A stretch of DNA of 64,000 nt from Lingula anatina. Its lineage: Eukaryota; Brachiopoda; Lingulata; Lingulida; Lingulidae. The position numbers and the translations under genes are program-made. The notes beneath the pieces were generated by a model. That model was not told the DNA's origin. It worked only from the letters and a program-made list of their open reading frames with translations, and ran no database searches. The stretch spans positions 150,657-214,656 of the forward strand of contig NW_019775662.1 in the NCBI RefSeq assembly GCF_001039355.2. Direction: 5' to 3'. Numbering within the stretch: position 1 is the stretch's first letter; every line of letters begins with the position of its first letter. This document shows, piece after piece, positions 61,174-64,000 of this stretch.

Positions 61174-62682
61174 GGTACGTACTAGTATCTGTAAATAAAT
61201 ATCAGTTCATCAACTGCTTCATATTTTTATTGAGTGCTACCGGTACCAGTCATATTACATTATCTAATCACTGTGAAATTGATCAGTATTGACTGTTTGT
61301 TCGTTGAAAAGCATGTCCATGGTGGTAATTAATACCTGCAAATGCATAATTCTTTCAGGACGTGTTCACCAACTGCTCAGTTCCCTGATGTCGTCTTAAG
61401 TAGGACACCATTGATGCCGCAGCACTAGGGAATCCCCCCCCTCCATTGTGTGCACAGTACAAAAGACCAAGAATTGAAGAAATCCAAAACTTTTAATTTA
61501 ATAATTGATTAAAAAATAAATAAATAAAGTAAATAAAAATTTAATAAGTAATTTGGATGACTGTGACAATCAAAATGGCTACAAAAATGCTCATGTTTTA
61601 TTTGTTTACGTTCTAACTGATATCAACAATATCCGCAGGAAAGAATACTTTTATTTGTCATTCTAATAAAGATTTCTAAGATAATATTACTACAACGAAA
61701 AAGATGTCCATATGAAGACCCAAGTCCCAAATTTTTATGTAAATTCAAACGGTTGTTTGTGCTTGAGAAGTGCTTACTTTCATGCTTGCAAAAATAATAG
61801 TTCTAAAATATTTATGTTTTATTTGTATCTTAATTATTGAAATCTTAATTATCTAAAGCAAACAACAATAATTTGATTAAATAAATAAGCGGATGACTCT
61901 GACACTCAGTGACATATATGTTGCTTACTTGCCGCATTAAGTTTATAGGCTGCAAAAAAATAAATAAAAATGTTTAAAAGGTATTGTCACTAGTACAAGT
62001 GAAAAAAATCCATGTCAAGAATTAATTCCAATCATTTTTATGAAATTTCATATCCCTTGTAGTTGTTGCTTTTTCAATGCCCCCCCCTCCCTCTTAGGCC
62101 CCTGCTTATCAAGACTGTTCAAATTGTCATACAGTACCGAGGGCAACTCCACCGTCGACATTTAAAATGGCAAAGACTACTCACAACTAAAACCACCAAT
62201 TAGTGAAGCGCGTTGGCTCTCATCGTGCTCTATAACGTCACAGGTGAAGTCAAACGTAAACCCAGTGGAAAAGAAAATAAAAGTAGGAACGTTCCGGGCA
62301 GGCTTATAAAAAGCGCCGTAACTTGAATTGATTCAGTAGCTTTCCCGTTATAGCACCACTTCATTCCACCTGTAAGCTGCGTTCAGTAGAAAAAATGGGA
62401 TCTTCCCGGCGGAATCATTTGATAAATATATTTTTTTCTCAAAGTTGGCTCCGTTGCAATTACGTGAACGGAAAGCGCACAAGGTTATACATATTTGAAG
62501 TTTTTTAAATGATTCCCTCTAAATGGGGTAGCTTGAACTAAAACCGTCCCATTGAGCTCTCAAACGTCACAGGTGAAGCCAAAGTAAATCTCAACATAAA
62601 GTCCTAGTAAGTCCTAGTAAGTCCTAGTAAAAACAAGTAATCTATCTAGGAACGCTCTGTGTACGCTTCTCGTGTACATGAA
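61174..62682. other. AT-rich intergenic stretch, no gene seen
   Basis: No domain-bearing frame or RNA gene. There is a short triplicated AGTCCTAGTA motif near 62602-62630. A possible further exon-like start at 61361 (TTTCAG/GACGTG) has no open frame. Confidence 0.55.
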
Positions 62683-62856
62683 CAGGCCTGTAGCCAGCAA
62701 TTTCAAAAGGGGGGTTCTTTTTCTGAAAAAGTGGACCTTTTCCCATGAAAACTTCATGTTTCTAGATCAAATTTTACCCAGAGAGGACCTTTTCCCAGCA
62801 AAAGGGGCGGTTCTTTCGAACCCCCCCCCCCCCGAACCCCCCTGGCTACGGGCCTG
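62683..62856. mobile_element. MITE with CAGGCCTGTAGCCAG / CTGGCTACGGGCCTG termini
   Basis: A 174-bp element with near-perfect 15-bp terminal inverted repeats and an ATGAA flank on both sides (target duplication). The interior is low complexity (poly-G/poly-C and a CTTTTCCCA motif repeated). The CAGGCCCGTAGCCAG-type terminus is common in hAT-like MITEs of invertebrates. Confidence 0.78.
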
Positions 62857-62881
62857 ATGAAGAACTTTAACAACGTTGATG

Positions 62882-63224
62882 TTAAAGGGATAATAACTCT
62901 TCGTATGAGATCTATATTTCTCAATAAAAACATTGTGAATAACTCACAGAAATATAATATATTCTGTTTTACCACAAAAACGGCAGTTATAGCTATTATT
63001 CTGATATCTAAGCTTGTCTTTAGACCACGTGACCTCCATTGATAGCTATACTCTGTTATAACTCTTAAGAGATTTTAACAAAAAACCAAACTTTTTAGAA
63101 AAAAACCAGGGACTAACTTTGAATGTAGAAATGGATTCATTAACCATTGGTAAGTATGGGAAAATTGTTGTTTACTCCAGGAAAATTCTTTTTTGGCCGA
63201 AACGAAGAGTTATTGTCCCTTTAA
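62882..63224. mobile_element. TTAA-flanked MITE, copy B
   Basis: 343 bp with TTAA on both sides. Termini are AGGGATAATAACTCTTCG and CGAAGAGTTATTGTCCCT. It is collinear with copy A at 15515-15863 and better preserved at the left end. Non-autonomous, piggyBac-like by its TTAA target. Confidence 0.82.
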
Positions 63225-63372
63225 TACCATGTTCGCAGACTGGCGTTTCGCGGGTAAAATACATATGCACGGCTCACGCCTATCAATTGTTATGGCAGAT
63301 ATATACATGTACAGCCGAACTGTGAGAAATTAGAAACATTCCATTTGAGCCCGATCATACCAACGAAGCTTC

Positions 63373-63436
63373 TGTGGCTGCATGGTAACATCGCCGTCTT
63401 GAACAGGTAGTCACTTGTACGCGGGTTCGGATCCTA
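63373..63436 (+). repeat. tRNA-like SINE head
   Basis: GTGGCTGCATGGTAACATCG resembles a pol III A box region and GCGGGTTCGGATCCTAAG a B box, about 60 bp apart. The arms do not pair well enough for a functional tRNA. Confidence 0.4.
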
Positions 63437-63526
63437 AGATAGTCTATATGATTTTTTTGCTGGAAATAATTTCTTAAAATTGCATTTGATTGCTATAAGA
63501 CGAAAATCGTACATACGGAGGTTGGG

Positions 63527-63627
63527 CGGTTCAGTCACGGAGCAGTCGGTAGCGTGCTTGACTATAACAAAACAACAAGCCACTAGCAAACCATGGTAAC
63601 GGCTAGTAATGAGATCGAATCCCATTT
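63527..63627 (+). repeat. Second tRNA-like SINE fragment
   Basis: GGAGCAGTCGGTAGCGTGCT (A-box-like) and GAGATCGAATCCCATT (B-box-like) are separated by an A-rich insertion. Looks like a tRNA-derived SINE head. Downstream to 64000 nothing further is recognised. Confidence 0.4.
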
Positions 63628-64000
63628 GATGCTTGAGAGCTTATAACAACGTCAACAAACAGCTGACCCCGCAACTGTAAACGAATACAGGCTATCGTGG
63701 GTCCGGGCAAGTTACCTTTTGCATAAATTATTATAAATTCAGAATTAGTGATCGGTTTGCCATTATCATATAGTCTGCATAAGTCAAGTCTATATTCATT
63801 ATCGTTTATCGATTAAAACATAATTTCGTTTGTTTATCTATTTATTGCCTTTTATTTATATAGATCTATGTACTGTTTGAGAGACTGGGAGGTTTTTCTT
63901 CTTTTTTCAAAGACTGGCTCAGCCTACGGAGAACGTGTTTGTAGTGTACTCCTGGATATGGCAATAAGTGCAAGTGCTCAAATGTGATGTGCAGACAGGC

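Overview
This is a eukaryotic (metazoan) scaffold fragment. It is AT-rich, most genes are split into short exons with GT..AG introns, it carries several classes of small inverted-repeat transposons, and it has runs of N typical of a shotgun assembly. The gene content fits a marine invertebrate bilaterian: an Ig-type receptor tyrosine kinase, a six-domain multicopper ferroxidase, a GPR157-type receptor, and a lectin built from LamG, EGF, CTLD, WSC, F5/8C and sushi modules. A mollusc or other lophotrochozoan is my best guess, but amphioxus or a hemichordate cannot be excluded. There is no bacterial, organellar or CRISPR content.

Layout. (1) 1477-15321, plus strand: an Ig-domain receptor tyrosine kinase (signal peptide, five Ig domains, one TM helix, kinase) in about 22 exons. 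It is rich in local duplications: a 49-bp minisatellite in intron 1, a ~360-bp tandem duplication in intron 2, a duplicated 93-bp juxtamembrane exon, and a decayed copy of a kinase exon end. (2) 16920-17729, minus strand: an unrecognised 269-aa single-exon reading frame. (3) 18822-19389: a sequence gap, then about 4.6 kb without a convincing gene. (4) 24207-34481, plus strand: a secreted ceruloplasmin/hephaestin-like multicopper oxidase (18 exons, about 1201 aa) with an unusual N-terminal helical extension. Its last four exons are repeated, with no difference that I could see, at 34504-36194 behind a single N; this is almost certainly an unmerged contig overlap. (5) 36505-39809, minus strand: a four-exon GPR157-like seven-helix receptor, convergent with the oxidase. 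(6) 43598-59344, plus strand: a large secreted mosaic protein (LamG-like, EGF, Thr-rich repeat, C-type lectin, WSC, discoidin, WSC, three sushi domains). Its 3' end is not identified and may lie beyond the window. (7) 59345-64000: no intact gene, but a decayed coding-like segment, a hAT-like MITE, a TTAA-flanked MITE and tRNA-like SINE fragments.

The five genes alternate in strand and show no operon-like or pathway link. Three encode secreted or surface proteins (receptor kinase, oxidase, lectin mosaic) and one a membrane GPCR. Mobile DNA includes a ~1.67-kb inverted-repeat Tc1/mariner-derived structure inside a lectin intron, the 3' end of a LINE, and at least five MITE families, several seen twice or more in the window. 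All exon boundaries were read by eye from splice consensus and reading-frame phase. Exon lengths sum to whole codons for genes 1, 4 and 5. Gene 6 has one unexplained 1-nt phase break at 55900/56166.
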